Source: an uncultured bacterium
Lineage (GTDB): Bacteria > Vulcanimicrobiota > Xenobia > Xenobiales > Xenobiaceae
Direction: 5' to 3'
DNA: 64,000 bases
Assembly (NCBI GenBank): GCA_934621605.1
Contig: CAKTUZ010000015.1
Location: 1-64,000, forward strand
Shown here: positions 55,357-64,000 of the stretch, piece after piece
Layout: each line of letters starts with the position of its first letter
How positions within the stretch are numbered: the stretch's first letter is position 1
Notes under the pieces: model-generated
What the model saw: only the letters and a program-made list of their open reading frames with translations
The model's database searches: none
Told to the model about the DNA's origin: nothing
Position numbers and translations under genes: made by a program

Positions 55357-56832
55357 ATGTTTAGCCCAACGACCACAGTAAATTTAGAACATGCTTTACA
55401 ATTTAAAAGCTTCAAAATAAGCAATTTGGCCAAGCAGGACGGCTGCCGTCATCCTCACGGCGCCGTAGGCTGGCTATTTCACACCGAGTTAGGCTCGTGG
55501 AAAGCGGCCGATCCTCTAGAACTGGCTCTATTTCGGCAGCTACATACACCGCGCAATTGGGGGGAATTACTTACTCTTAACAATACCCAATCGCCAAACC
55601 TACTGAAAAATAAATTGCAAGCTTGGTACAACTTGGGTTTTATTAACTTAAATGGTCGTCTCTGCGCCGACTCCTTCCGCCAAGTCAGCAGCAACAGCTT
55701 AGGAGCACACTTTTTGGCTCTACATATGACTGATACTTGCAGTCTACGCTGTGCCTATTGCTATAATGCCTCTGGCCGCTCTAATTTACCCGCCACAGAA
55801 CAGCAATTATCAGCGGAATTGGCTTGTCGTTTTATCGAAAGAGCCTGCCACAGCTTCAACTCGCCGATTTTACAAATAGGTTTTATGGGCGGTGAACCGA
55901 TGCTAGCCTTCGCTCAAATACGCCGAATTGTCGAACAAGCACTGCCTATCGCCCGCCGCTGTGGCAAAGAATTGCATTTTTCAGTACAGACGAACGGCCT
56001 CCATTTTGACGATAACAAGCTTGACTTTCTGCGCGATTATAGAGTCGGCGTAGGCATTTCTTTAGACGGTCCGGCTACTTGGCATAATAAATACCGCCGC
56101 ACGGCTAGCGGTCAGCCTAGTCATAAACAAGCAGAACAAAGTTTTATCCAAGCCCGTCGTCACGGTGTGGCAGTCTCTCCTCTGGCCGTAATTACTGCAC
56201 CTGAGCAAATGTTGGATGCTTTGCGCTATTTTGTCCGAGACTTACAAGCTTTTAACATAGGATTCAATCTATGCTGTCCTATAGGACGAGGGCGCGAGCG
56301 CTTTGCTTTCACTCCGGAAAGCTTGGATAAAATGCATAAAGCTTACATTGAAACCGTATTGGAAGCAGATCGCCTTTCTCAAGAGTGCGGCTGCAGCGTC
56401 ACCGTTTCAGACTTTCAAAATAGGTTGCGCGGTTTAGCTAATTTTCGCCAGGAACACATGTGCTTACGCTCCCCTTGCGGTTTGGGTACCAGCATTTTGG
56501 CTATGGACAGCCAAGGCCGCCTTTATGCCTGCGAAGAATACGAGCCCGCAACCCAAGAAACTATGTGTTTGGGCCACTTAGATAGCCTAGATAATTTAGC
56601 TCAATTAGCCGACAACAATAAACAACTACAATATTTACTCAACCGCAATGTAAATACTATTCCGAATTGCAAACGCTGCTGGCTGCGTGCCCAGTGTGGC
56701 GGCGGTTGCACTCACAGAGCTTTAGCCCAAACTGGCAGCATTTTAGGCTTAGACCCCATGTGCCGGTTTTATAAAAAGATATATCCTGATTTAATGTGGA
56801 TTCTGGCCTTTAAGCAAAAAACTAACAACTAA
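55357..56832 (+). CDS. Radical SAM/SPASM protein 1, putative peptide-modifying enzyme
   Basis: 491 residues. The N-terminal ~120 residues are not part of the radical SAM barrel and may form a substrate-recognition domain. The [4Fe-4S]-SAM motif is CSLRCAYC near residue 126. FMGGEP is the GGE SAM-contact motif. The SPASM domain near the C-terminus carries CGLGTSILAMDSQGRLYACE and CKRCWLRAQCGGGC for two auxiliary clusters. Such enzymes modify peptides (thioether, epimerisation, C-C links) or mature anaerobic sulfatases. The paralogue 37 bases downstream has the same layout. No precursor peptide or sulfatase is visible beside them. Confidence 0.8.
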   Translation: MFSPTTTVNLEHALQFKSFKISNLAKQDGCRHPHGAVGWLFHTELGSWKAADPLELALFRQLHTPRNWGELLTLNNTQSPNLLKNKLQAWYNLGFINLNGRLCADSFRQVSSNSLGAHFLALHMTDTCSLRCAYCYNASGRSNLPATEQQLSAELACRFIERACHSFNSPILQIGFMGGEPMLAFAQIRRIVEQALPIARRCGKELHFSVQTNGLHFDDNKLDFLRDYRVGVGISLDGPATWHNKYRRTASGQPSHKQAEQSFIQARRHGVAVSPLAVITAPEQMLDALRYFVRDLQAFNIGFNLCCPIGRGRERFAFTPESLDKMHKAYIETVLEADRLSQECGCSVTVSDFQNRLRGLANFRQEHMCLRSPCGLGTSILAMDSQGRLYACEEYEPATQETMCLGHLDSLDNLAQLADNNKQLQYLLNRNVNTIPNCKRCWLRAQCGGGCTHRALAQTGSILGLDPMCRFYKKIYPDLMWILAFKQKTNN

Positions 56833-56869
56833 GCATAAATCAACGTACTATTTTAAGGAAGGCAGCGTC

Positions 56870-58378
56870 ATGTGTGTAAATCAAGCTAATTCACAAAATT
56901 GGTTAAGTCCTCAAACTTTGATTTCTAAAAATAAAAATATTCGCAGTAAGCGTCAGAACAACTTATGTCTACTGATTGAACCTGAAAGTGCTTCTTGGGC
57001 CGTATTGCCTCCAGATTACCTCAACTTTTGGAATGCTTTACCAAAAATATGCACTTGGGAGCAGGCTATGCATCTCGCTCATCCTTTTCCTAATACCAAG
57101 CGCAGTCAGGTCTTACTTGAATTTTACCGACGTAACTTTATCAATGCCAACGGACGTTACTACCTTAACACCGATAAAATTTTTGCTCGCTGGGCCACCT
57201 ACCCTCACTTTATTTGCTTCCATATTACCGAAGCTTGCAATTTAGCCTGCCGTTATTGTATGGCCGATTCGCTGCCCAGCAAAGCCGCCATGCCCATAGA
57301 CACATATAAATTTATTATCGGTAAAGTCTTGCGCGAATTGCCTAATCAAGGTTTTACTATCGACTTTCACGGCGGCGAGCCAATGTTAGCTTTTGAAAAG
57401 ATAGTTGAAGCTATCAACTATACCGAACAGTTAAATAAAAAAGAACAATTGGGCAAAGAGCTTTACTATTCATTCCAAACTAATGGTACTTTACTGAATA
57501 GGGATAATATCAAGCGCCTTTTAGAACTTCCCAATCTACGTATTGGCTTAAGTTTAGACGGGCCACAGGAAGTACAAGATAAAAATCGCGTCTTTGCCGG
57601 CCCCAATCCCAAACGCGGCAGTTTCCAAAAAGTCATCGAAAATTTCCATTTGGCCAGAGAAATGGGTTTATATCTGGGAGTCTTAGGCGTTATCCACCAA
57701 CCTCAAGATTACTTAAAATCTTTCAATTTTTTTGCCGATATTCTCAAAATTAACAGTTTTCGTTTGAACTATTCTTCCTACATAGGTCGCAGTGCCAAAC
57801 TTTTAGATTTTCCCTTAGATCGAGCAGAAGAATTTGCCAAATATTGGTTAGAAATGATCGACTACGCTTATAACTATGCCAAAGAACACGATATTTGCTT
57901 TAATATCAGCGATATTAACAACCAAATAAACAATTTAGTCCGCAAAGATCGTAATTTTATGTGTTATCGTTCTCCATGTGGTGCCGGTAATTCTGTTTTT
58001 GGATTTGCTATTGACGGAGGCATCCACGCCTGCGAAGAGATGGCTTCCAGCGGATCTTGCCGTTTAGGGAATATTTTTGATCCTGATCTAAACTTGAAAA
58101 ATTTAATAGATAACAGCCCGCTAGTTAAAGAGTTAAATGAAAGAAACGTCAATAACATACCTAAATGCAGTCGCTGCCTATACAGACGTTTCTGCACCGG
58201 CGGTTGTACCTCCAAAGCTTTGGCCTTCTTTGGCACTTTCAAACGTGAATCTCCCATGTGCGGTTACTACCAAAAAGTTTTCGAAGGCCTAATGTGGCGT
58301 CTCTATAAATACCCAGACATGGTGCACTATCTTGGTGGCAGCGATTTGCAGCAATATAATTTTAAGCCTTTTGCTTAG
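56870..58378 (+). CDS. Radical SAM/SPASM protein 2, putative peptide-modifying enzyme
   Basis: 502 residues, same architecture as the gene before it: an N-terminal ~115 residue domain, CNLACRYC, HGGEPML, then the SPASM part CGAGNSVFGFAIDGG, IHACEE, CSRCLYRRFCTGGC and a final CGYYQKVFEGLMWRLYKYPD. AAGGAAGG nine bases before the ATG is a strong ribosome-binding site. Tandem copies suggest two successive or alternative modifications on the same kind of substrate. A terminator follows at 58391. Confidence 0.8.
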   Translation: MCVNQANSQNWLSPQTLISKNKNIRSKRQNNLCLLIEPESASWAVLPPDYLNFWNALPKICTWEQAMHLAHPFPNTKRSQVLLEFYRRNFINANGRYYLNTDKIFARWATYPHFICFHITEACNLACRYCMADSLPSKAAMPIDTYKFIIGKVLRELPNQGFTIDFHGGEPMLAFEKIVEAINYTEQLNKKEQLGKELYYSFQTNGTLLNRDNIKRLLELPNLRIGLSLDGPQEVQDKNRVFAGPNPKRGSFQKVIENFHLAREMGLYLGVLGVIHQPQDYLKSFNFFADILKINSFRLNYSSYIGRSAKLLDFPLDRAEEFAKYWLEMIDYAYNYAKEHDICFNISDINNQINNLVRKDRNFMCYRSPCGAGNSVFGFAIDGGIHACEEMASSGSCRLGNIFDPDLNLKNLIDNSPLVKELNERNVNNIPKCSRCLYRRFCTGGCTSKALAFFGTFKRESPMCGYYQKVFEGLMWRLYKYPDMVHYLGGSDLQQYNFKPFA

Positions 58379-58390
58379 ATTACTTAACAA

Positions 58391-58428
58391 AAACGCCGCC
58401 TGCACTAGAAAGAGCAAGAGCGGCGTTT
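58391..58428 (+). terminator. Terminator after the radical SAM pair
   Basis: AAACGCCGC and GCGGCGTTT form a perfect 9-pair stem with a 20-base loop, followed by TCTGT; the T tract is short. Confidence 0.55.
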
Positions 58429-58527
58429 CTGTACTATATCCTATACAGGTGACATATGCTTAACATAGAAAGTGATACAAAGAGCCAATAAGCGATATTT
58501 CCAAAGCAATTATCAGTTCAAACAAAA

Positions 58528-58556
58528 AAAAGAGCTGAACTTAATTCAACTCTTTT
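58528..58556 (-). terminator. Terminator after tRNA-Arg
   Basis: AAAAGAGTTGAA and TTCAGCTCTTTT form a hairpin with one internal G-T, followed by T on the minus strand, just beyond the tRNA 3' end. Confidence 0.75.
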
Positions 58557-58560
58557 ATGG

Positions 58561-58633
58561 TATACCCGGAGGGACTCGAACCCCCAGCCTATTGGTCCGT
58601 AGCCAATCGCTCTATCCGTTAAGCCACGGGTAC
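58561..58633 (-). tRNA. tRNA-Arg(ACG)
   Basis: 73 bases on the minus strand. Acceptor GTACCCG with CGGGTAT, D arm GGCTTAACGGATAGAGC, anticodon arm ATTGG-CTACGGA-CCAAT with anticodon ACG, T arm GGGGGTTCGAGTCCC. CCA is not encoded. The ACG anticodon requires A-to-I editing by TadA to read CGN codons. Confidence 0.93.
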
Positions 58634-58762
58634 ATGTTTATTTATCAGTAAGCTCATCGCTCACGCAAGATTTTATACCACACTAACCGAATAACGTCAA
58701 GTCTATACAAGTCTATAGATTGGGAAAATACCATTTTTTATAGTTTCCAACCAAATATTTTA

Positions 58763-59146
58763 CTATTCACTGTCGACAGCAACACAAATCGGCTCAGCAT
58801 CCTTTTGCTTTTCATGTTCTTTTAAGCGACGGCGAACATCCCAAATCAAATAACAAATAGCCCAGCCACCGATAAAATAGACCATATAAGAATACCAAAA
58901 AGGTAAATTATCTCCGCAAATCCAAATATAAACCCAAGGAGAAACATTGGTAGAAACATTGAGAAAAACCCAACCAGGAATAACATTCCATTTTTTGGCC
59001 AAAGCTAGTTTTACTATATAAATTATGGTCCACCAAAAGATTACACTCTTTATGGAATACATAGTAATAAAAATTACTGGATTGACCTTATAGTAATTTA
59101 TACATAAATCCCACCAATGATCGATAAAACCAGTTATAAAATCCAT
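58763..59146 (-). CDS. Small membrane protein of unknown function
   Basis: 127 residues with three or four predicted membrane helices (NPVIFITMYSIKSVIFWWTI, then VIPGWVFLNVSTNVSPWVYI, then WYSYMVYFIGGWAICYLIW) and a basic, charged C-terminus (DVRRRLKEHEKQKD) that would face the cytoplasm. It has high aromatic content. No family is recognised. It follows the glycosyltransferase-like gene on the same strand after 83 bases. Confidence 0.65.
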   Translation of the reverse strand: MDFITGFIDHWWDLCINYYKVNPVIFITMYSIKSVIFWWTIIYIVKLALAKKWNVIPGWVFLNVSTNVSPWVYIWICGDNLPFWYSYMVYFIGGWAICYLIWDVRRRLKEHEKQKDAEPICVAVDSE

Positions 59147-59229
59147 AGATACTTCACAACCTAAAGCAAATTTTCACTGACAAGCACGATACGGCCGAAC
59201 TAATTCACGAATCCAACCAAGCCCACCTG

Positions 59230-60936
59230 TCAAGAATTTTCCAAATAAATATCTTTTTGCAACAAGAATAGACCAGCCCCGGTACTTGGTTCTTGACTTA
59301 AAAGATTGATTTTCCAACCCTCCCATAATTCCAAATTATAATTGTCGTCCTTATCTGGATACAAGCACACAACCATAAGTTGACAATTTTCAGGCCAACT
59401 TAAACGCCATTTGGCCAGTTCTTGACTATTGTAATCAGCCAAGCCCTTAACTACATAGGCCTGCCCTCCCCAACGATAAACTGCCGCACAAAAAAGATGA
59501 CTGTCGGGAAGTACCAATGGCACCTTATTGTAAACTGATGTTTGTATGGCATTTTGTAAAAACATATCGTAAGTAGTTTGCGTAGGATTGGTAAAAGAAA
59601 CTGCTTTTAGAAAATACGGTGTAATTGACGCCGCCGCCAAGAGACAAGCTACCCAACGCCAACAAAGATTCTTTCGCCAAAGCCACATAAAACCGCAAGA
59701 AGCCAACGCGGCCATAGGCACAACCGCTACGTAAGCAAAACGCCAAGAATCTAAAGAATAGACACAGGCATAATCTCCAAAAGGGTACCAAGCAAAAAAT
59801 AAAGTCATCAAGAATAACCATAAGGCTGCCCCCCAAACGATCTTAGCCTGAAACTCAGGTAAAGTGGCTGCCGACTCGACTTTATTAGTTGTAGCTTCCT
59901 CGAATTTACAAAATTTCCATTGTCCCACCAAGGCGACAAATGCCAAAATGGTTAAAGTCAACGGCCAGCCTTGATTTTTGATAAAATAAAGTCCGTCATT
60001 AAGCAAATTAAAGGCCCTGTTTTGCCATATTGTTAAGCCAGGCCGAGCTAAAGCCACAAAATGATGTCCCAGCTGCGGTGGATGAACAAAAATGGCCCAC
60101 AGTGCCGACCAACCAAAAATAAATAAAATTAAAATTGCAACAGCAACTTTTTGCCAAGCGCCAACCAATTTTTTAATACCATCACACCCAGTCAAACAAT
60201 AGTACACTAAAGCTATCAACGCTAAAGCTACGGTCCCTTCGGGGCGCATTTGCATCAACCAAGCGCCACTTAAAGCCAACCACAGACAATTAAGCCAATT
60301 GCAAGAGCGACTGCAACTCAAACAAGCCAAAGCAAAAATAATTAGAGCACTCAAGGCTGCCAATTCGGCCGAAGCTCCTTGAGCCAAATGTAGCAGAAAA
60401 GGCAAAAAAGCCATCGCCATACTAACCACCCAAGCGCTTGGTAGCGGATATAAACAACGCAAAAATACAAATAGCACAACTATGCTAGCAGCAAGGAGCA
60501 ACTTGTTGAGCAAAGCAGCCCTATACCAAATAGGCAAAGAGCCAGTTCCTACCCCTGTATGAAAAAACATTTTATTAAAAACGCCGATTAAATATGGCCA
60601 ACCTTGCGGATAGGGCGGTTGAAAATAATCAAATTGTTCTACTTCATTAGGGCTATTGAAAAAAACTAAAGGACAAGTGCGACCGTATTGCGCTATATTT
60701 TGCCCTATAGAAGCGTAATAAAATTCATCATTATAAACGTGAGCCTGAAAATAAGGTTGTATATTCAGTAAAAAAACGACCAAAACAAACAGAGAAGAGA
60801 GAGCCAGCCATTCTTTGACAGTCCATTCCTTAGTAACAGATACCAAAGCAGCCATTGTCAAAATTAGCAGTAGACCTAAATTGACACTCAATATGTATAC
60901 ATATCCGTACTCGATTAACCACCGAGAAATACTCAT
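59230..60936 (-). CDS. GT-C fold glycosyltransferase-like membrane protein (ArnT/PMT-like)
   Basis: 568 residues with about 11 membrane helices. The first outer loop contains VYNDEFYYASIGQNIA, the acidic DE motif expected of the catalytic site of GT-C enzymes that use polyprenyl-phosphate sugars, and YFQPPYPQGWPYL, typical of the same loop. The C-terminal ~90 residues form a soluble outer domain. The acceptor is unknown: lipid, pilin or another surface polymer. Pilin glycosylation is possible in principle but the pilin gene is far away in the window. Confidence 0.7.
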   Translation of the reverse strand: MSISRWLIEYGYVYILSVNLGLLLILTMAALVSVTKEWTVKEWLALSSLFVLVVFLLNIQPYFQAHVYNDEFYYASIGQNIAQYGRTCPLVFFNSPNEVEQFDYFQPPYPQGWPYLIGVFNKMFFHTGVGTGSLPIWYRAALLNKLLLAASIVVLFVFLRCLYPLPSAWVVSMAMAFLPFLLHLAQGASAELAALSALIIFALACLSCSRSCNWLNCLWLALSGAWLMQMRPEGTVALALIALVYYCLTGCDGIKKLVGAWQKVAVAILILFIFGWSALWAIFVHPPQLGHHFVALARPGLTIWQNRAFNLLNDGLYFIKNQGWPLTLTILAFVALVGQWKFCKFEEATTNKVESAATLPEFQAKIVWGAALWLFLMTLFFAWYPFGDYACVYSLDSWRFAYVAVVPMAALASCGFMWLWRKNLCWRWVACLLAAASITPYFLKAVSFTNPTQTTYDMFLQNAIQTSVYNKVPLVLPDSHLFCAAVYRWGGQAYVVKGLADYNSQELAKWRLSWPENCQLMVVCLYPDKDDNYNLELWEGWKINLLSQEPSTGAGLFLLQKDIYLENS

Positions 60937-61184
60937 AGCCGCCGCTTTTCCATAATAAAAATACGGTGGCAGCTTTTCGTACCGACTTTATTGAGGGCCT
61001 GCTCTTTCTGATAGTTCTAAAAAAGCAGGTTATTCCAACACCTGGGGAGCTAAAAAAACCCGAAAATATCCCTATTTTGAGACCTACTTGCAAAAGGTCA
61101 AAATCAATTATCTAGAGAAGGCCTAGGTCTTATCAGAGGACGTCTTTCTTACATCCGCATATTAACAAAATTGTGAGGGTATAT

Positions 61185-62726
61185 ATGAGTCAAGATCGTA
61201 TGCCACCTGGCTTACTGAACAACTTTCCGCAGCGCGAAAGGAAGCCAGAAAGGCCGAACTTTGACGCTGATGATTATCAACCACCTTCTCAAGAGCTAAG
61301 CCAAACTTACTACGTGAGTCCTTACGTAGTCGCAGGATTCGGCTTGTTAATTTTTGTTATACTGGTCGTCTGCGGTTGCATCTATTTTTTGGGCCGTCAG
61401 GATAAAACAGCCGACATACCTTTGCAAGCAACCTTAACCTTAGGTAAAGACGCTAAAGCTAATATCAGCCCCTCACAGTGGATAACTCTATCAGTTCCCA
61501 GTACGCTGGCTAAAGACAATATTATCAGAACAGGTTCGGATAGAATCTATGTGATTGAACTTCCCGAAGGAGCCACTTTGCGCGCCGACGCTGACACCAG
61601 CTTCAAATTCCGCGAGATCAAAAAAGAAAACGACAAAACCTTTATTTGTGTCACTTTATATAAAGGTACCCTATTTGCTGCCGATACTCTCAAGACCAAG
61701 GTATCTATTTCCACAAAATATTGTGATATTACACCTTTAGCCACGAAATATGCAGTAAGTCAGCAAGAATCTGAAGATCTTACCGAGCAAACTCAAATCC
61801 AAGTTTGCGAAGGGAGTGTTGAAGCTATTCACGCCTTGGATTCTAAGATGAAGTTTGCTATAAATGTCGGTCAACAGTTAGAGTTGACAGAGACAACCGT
61901 CAATAAGCCACACCAAGCGGACAAAGACGCCTGGATAACCTGGAATAGCAAATGGAACTCAGTATCCGACATAAAAACAGCTCACGGAGTAAAAATTAGC
62001 GACAGCGTTTTAAGGCAAAAAAACAAAAAGAAGAAAAAAGCTCTTTCTACTCAGGATTATCAAATTGAAGACAGTGCCGAAAATACTTCTGAAGACACTG
62101 ATTTTCAGCGTTTCCGTGACAATCGAGCTTTGCGCGGAAATTCCGCTCCGTCAAATAGTCCGACCTCTCCTCAACCTTCGGTCAATACCTCCAGAGACTC
62201 TGCTCCTAATGTTGCTCATCCTCCTGAGCCAGACAACCAGCCTCATTACACTCCGCCTCGGGTAGTTCCCGCCCCTCCCCCCATCCCCGCCTCCCCTAGA
62301 CGAGAAGAGTTTACTCCGCGCTATGGTGGAGAAAATTATGCTCAGCCTACTCGTCGCGGCGATCCCAGACAAACGCCTAAAGCTCCAAAAATTCATCGCA
62401 ACGTGCCTCATGAAAATGTTCCTCCCACTCAGGTTGCTCCTCCTCCAAACATTCCTGAACCACCTAAAGTAGGCGGAAATAACCGAAGGAACGACGCCAT
62501 GAGTGAATTTGAACCAGTCGAAAATGATAAAAAGGATAATAAAAAAGACCGCACACCCAATATGCGCATGGATGCCAGCGGCTTTATGTATCCGGAGCAT
62601 GACTTTGAAGGTGCAGCCACCAGCAAAAGCGGCAACCCCTTAGATGCTATCACCGACACCAATAAAGATGTGCTTAAAGCAAAACCACCCTCAAGCAAAG
62701 CTTTAGACGCGGCCACTTACCGCTAA
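61185..62726 (+). CDS. FecR-like membrane protein with disordered C-terminus
   Basis: 513 residues. A cytoplasmic ~45 residue head, one transmembrane helix (VVAGFGLLIFVILVVCGCIY), and an outer region (about 85-260) that reads as a FecR-like domain: IIRTGSDRIYVIELPEGATL, TLYKGTLFAAD, a TKYAV segment and VCEGSVEAIH. The last ~240 residues are Pro/Arg/Asn-rich and disordered. FecR domains sense envelope signals and pair with sigma factors; none is nearby. The ATG at 61185 has GAGGGT upstream. Confidence 0.7.
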   Translation: MSQDRMPPGLLNNFPQRERKPERPNFDADDYQPPSQELSQTYYVSPYVVAGFGLLIFVILVVCGCIYFLGRQDKTADIPLQATLTLGKDAKANISPSQWITLSVPSTLAKDNIIRTGSDRIYVIELPEGATLRADADTSFKFREIKKENDKTFICVTLYKGTLFAADTLKTKVSISTKYCDITPLATKYAVSQQESEDLTEQTQIQVCEGSVEAIHALDSKMKFAINVGQQLELTETTVNKPHQADKDAWITWNSKWNSVSDIKTAHGVKISDSVLRQKNKKKKKALSTQDYQIEDSAENTSEDTDFQRFRDNRALRGNSAPSNSPTSPQPSVNTSRDSAPNVAHPPEPDNQPHYTPPRVVPAPPPIPASPRREEFTPRYGGENYAQPTRRGDPRQTPKAPKIHRNVPHENVPPTQVAPPPNIPEPPKVGGNNRRNDAMSEFEPVENDKKDNKKDRTPNMRMDASGFMYPEHDFEGAATSKSGNPLDAITDTNKDVLKAKPPSSKALDAATYR

Positions 62727-62746
62727 ACAAGCAGAGCTGGGAATGC

Positions 62747-62787
62747 AGACAAGCGATTCGCCTCTATTTAGGCAGGATCGCTTGTCT
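62747..62787 (+). terminator. Hairpin terminator after the FecR-like gene
   Basis: AGACAAGCGAT and ATCGCTTGTCT form a perfect 11-pair stem, with an inner GCCT/AGGC pair in the loop. The T tract is weak (TGTGAAT). Confidence 0.55.
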
Positions 62788-62833
62788 TGTGAATACGTAC
62801 AAACTGTTCCACCATCAAAAGGCCCTTTTTAAC

Positions 62834-64000
62834 GTGAAAATTCTTTTAATTAACCCTCCTCTGTCTGCCGAAGAACAACATAATCCGGTGGTAGCCAATT
62901 TATTTTCTAACGCTATGCCCTTGGGAATTTTATATATAGCTTCCTATTCCATAGAGCGTGGCCTTAATGTCAGAGCTATAGACTCTCCGGCCGAACGTCT
63001 TAACCTTGACGAAACTATGGCCAGAATAAAACAATTCAGCCCTGACCTAATCGGAATTACCACTACCACTCCGGTATTCCACCGCGCTATAGCCCTAGCC
63101 AGAGCGATAAAAAGCTGGGCCCCCCAATTGCCGATTGTAGTAGGTGGCCCCCATATAAATGCAGCTCCCATTACCTCCATGTTGCATGATTGCTTTGATA
63201 TAGGTTGCATAGGTGAAGGAGAAGAAACTTTTTACGAATTGGCTACCGCTTTAGGGCGCGGCGATTCGCCAGAGCATATTCACGGCCTGATTTTCCGCCA
63301 TTCTTCAGGTTCCATACGCTTTTCTCCGCCTCGAGCACCGCTTATGAACCTCGATTTATTGCCTTTCCCGGCCCGCCATTTGCTTAACAGCAAGCTCTAC
63401 ACATCTCTACCCACGGACGTACAATATTTACCAAAATTTACCGTATTGGCTACCCGAGGCTGCCCATTCCGTTGCACTTACTGTGACCATGCTTCCGAAG
63501 GCGAAAAATATCGCACTGCTTCTCCTACTTATATGGTTAACGAATTAGAAATGCTGGAGAAACAATACGGTGCTAGAGAAGTAGCTTTTGTGGGCAGCAC
63601 TTTTACAGCCAAACGAGAAAAGGCCATAGAGTTATGCAACTTAATTTTAGAGCGCGGCCTCAAACTTAAATGGACATGTTCAACTCGCGTAGACGTAGTT
63701 AATGAAGAGCTGTTACGCCTTATGAAGCGGGCCGGCTGTTGGTCTATTCGCTTTGGAGTAGAAAGCGGCAACCAAAAGATTTTAAACTTCATTCAAAAAG
63801 GCATTACCAAAGAACAAGTAACTGAGGCTATCAACCTCTGTGAAAAAGTAGGGATATGCACCAAAGCTTTCTTTATGGTGGGCCACCCTGGCGAAACGAT
63901 TCAAACTATGGAAGAGACTATAGATTTTGCCTGTTCTTTGCCTTTAACTGATATTACCGTACAAATAAATACACCTTTGCCCAATACGCATCAGTATGCT
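62834..64000 (+). CDS. B12-binding domain radical SAM protein (partial, cut by right edge)
   Basis: At least 389 residues, open at the right edge. The N-terminal B12-binding Rossmann-like domain (KILLINPPLS, FSPDLIGITTTTPVF, LPIVVGGPHINAAP, GCIGEGEETFYELA) is followed by the radical SAM core with CPFRCTYC near residue 211, FGVESGN and FMVGHPGET. This is the class of cobalamin-dependent radical SAM enzymes that methylate unreactive carbons or modify lipids, hopanoids or peptides. GTG at 62834 with AAAGG upstream is the likely start. No substrate can be named. Confidence 0.85.
   Translation, partial: MKILLINPPLSAEEQHNPVVANLFSNAMPLGILYIASYSIERGLNVRAIDSPAERLNLDETMARIKQFSPDLIGITTTTPVFHRAIALARAIKSWAPQLPIVVGGPHINAAPITSMLHDCFDIGCIGEGEETFYELATALGRGDSPEHIHGLIFRHSSGSIRFSPPRAPLMNLDLLPFPARHLLNSKLYTSLPTDVQYLPKFTVLATRGCPFRCTYCDHASEGEKYRTASPTYMVNELEMLEKQYGAREVAFVGSTFTAKREKAIELCNLILERGLKLKWTCSTRVDVVNEELLRLMKRAGCWSIRFGVESGNQKILNFIQKGITKEQVTEAINLCEKVGICTKAFFMVGHPGETIQTMEETIDFACSLPLTDITVQINTPLPNTHQYA

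Overview
The window looks like a chromosomal segment of an uncultured, fermentative, strictly anaerobic bacterium, probably host-associated. The evidence is a monomeric group B type [FeFe]-hydrogenase, a bifunctional AdhE, the NADH sensor Rex, oxygen-sensitive radical SAM enzymes, and the succinylase lysine/peptidoglycan route (dapD, dapE, murB). A Sec-exported protein, a lipobox lipoprotein and a type IV pilin-like protein show an elaborated envelope. No marker here fixes the phylum.

Layout. Positions 1-15606 (minus strand) hold a compact accessory island of eight genes. In transcription order they are dynamin-like GTPase A, two small paralogues (one with a glycine-zipper tail), a large HerA/DUF87-type ATPase, an Endonuclease_NS_2-type nuclease toxin, a small putative immunity protein, dynamin-like GTPase B, and a giant protein of about 37 tandem ~44-residue helical repeats that runs off the left edge. 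Seven of the genes abut or overlap. This island is the best candidate for an undescribed conflict or delivery system. A tRNA-Ser with its own terminator separates it from the rest.

Positions 15931-21825 (minus) form a fermentation block: rex, adhE, an APH-fold kinase and the hydrogenase. Positions 22179-26793 (plus) carry dapD, dapE and alaS. Positions 26911-28914 (minus) encode a Ktr/Trk potassium uptake pair. Positions 29109-31055 encode a lone protein resembling the non-ATPase half of BREX BrxC/PglY proteins. Positions 31253-37541 (plus) carry murB, recG, rsmD, a DUF697-type GTPase and a lipoprotein. Positions 37630-41091 (minus) carry a stripped-down yceD-rpmF-fabG-acpP cluster, interrupted upstream of rpmF by the tail of a TnpB gene (IS200/IS605 remnant), then folA and a pilin. 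Positions 41287-46555 carry tdk (plus), then clpB, an exported protein, upp and a glutaredoxin (minus).

Positions 46556-50701 are messier. They hold an AlbA_2-domain fragment, a VTEK-coding repeat, a membrane protein with about 25 copies of a 7-residue PGYGQPA repeat, and an exported helical protein. Then come pheS-pheT (minus), a DnaJ/TPR protein with two tandem radical SAM/SPASM enzymes (plus), tRNA-Arg, two membrane proteins including a GT-C-like glycosyltransferase (minus), a FecR-like membrane protein, and the start of a B12-binding radical SAM protein cut by the right edge.
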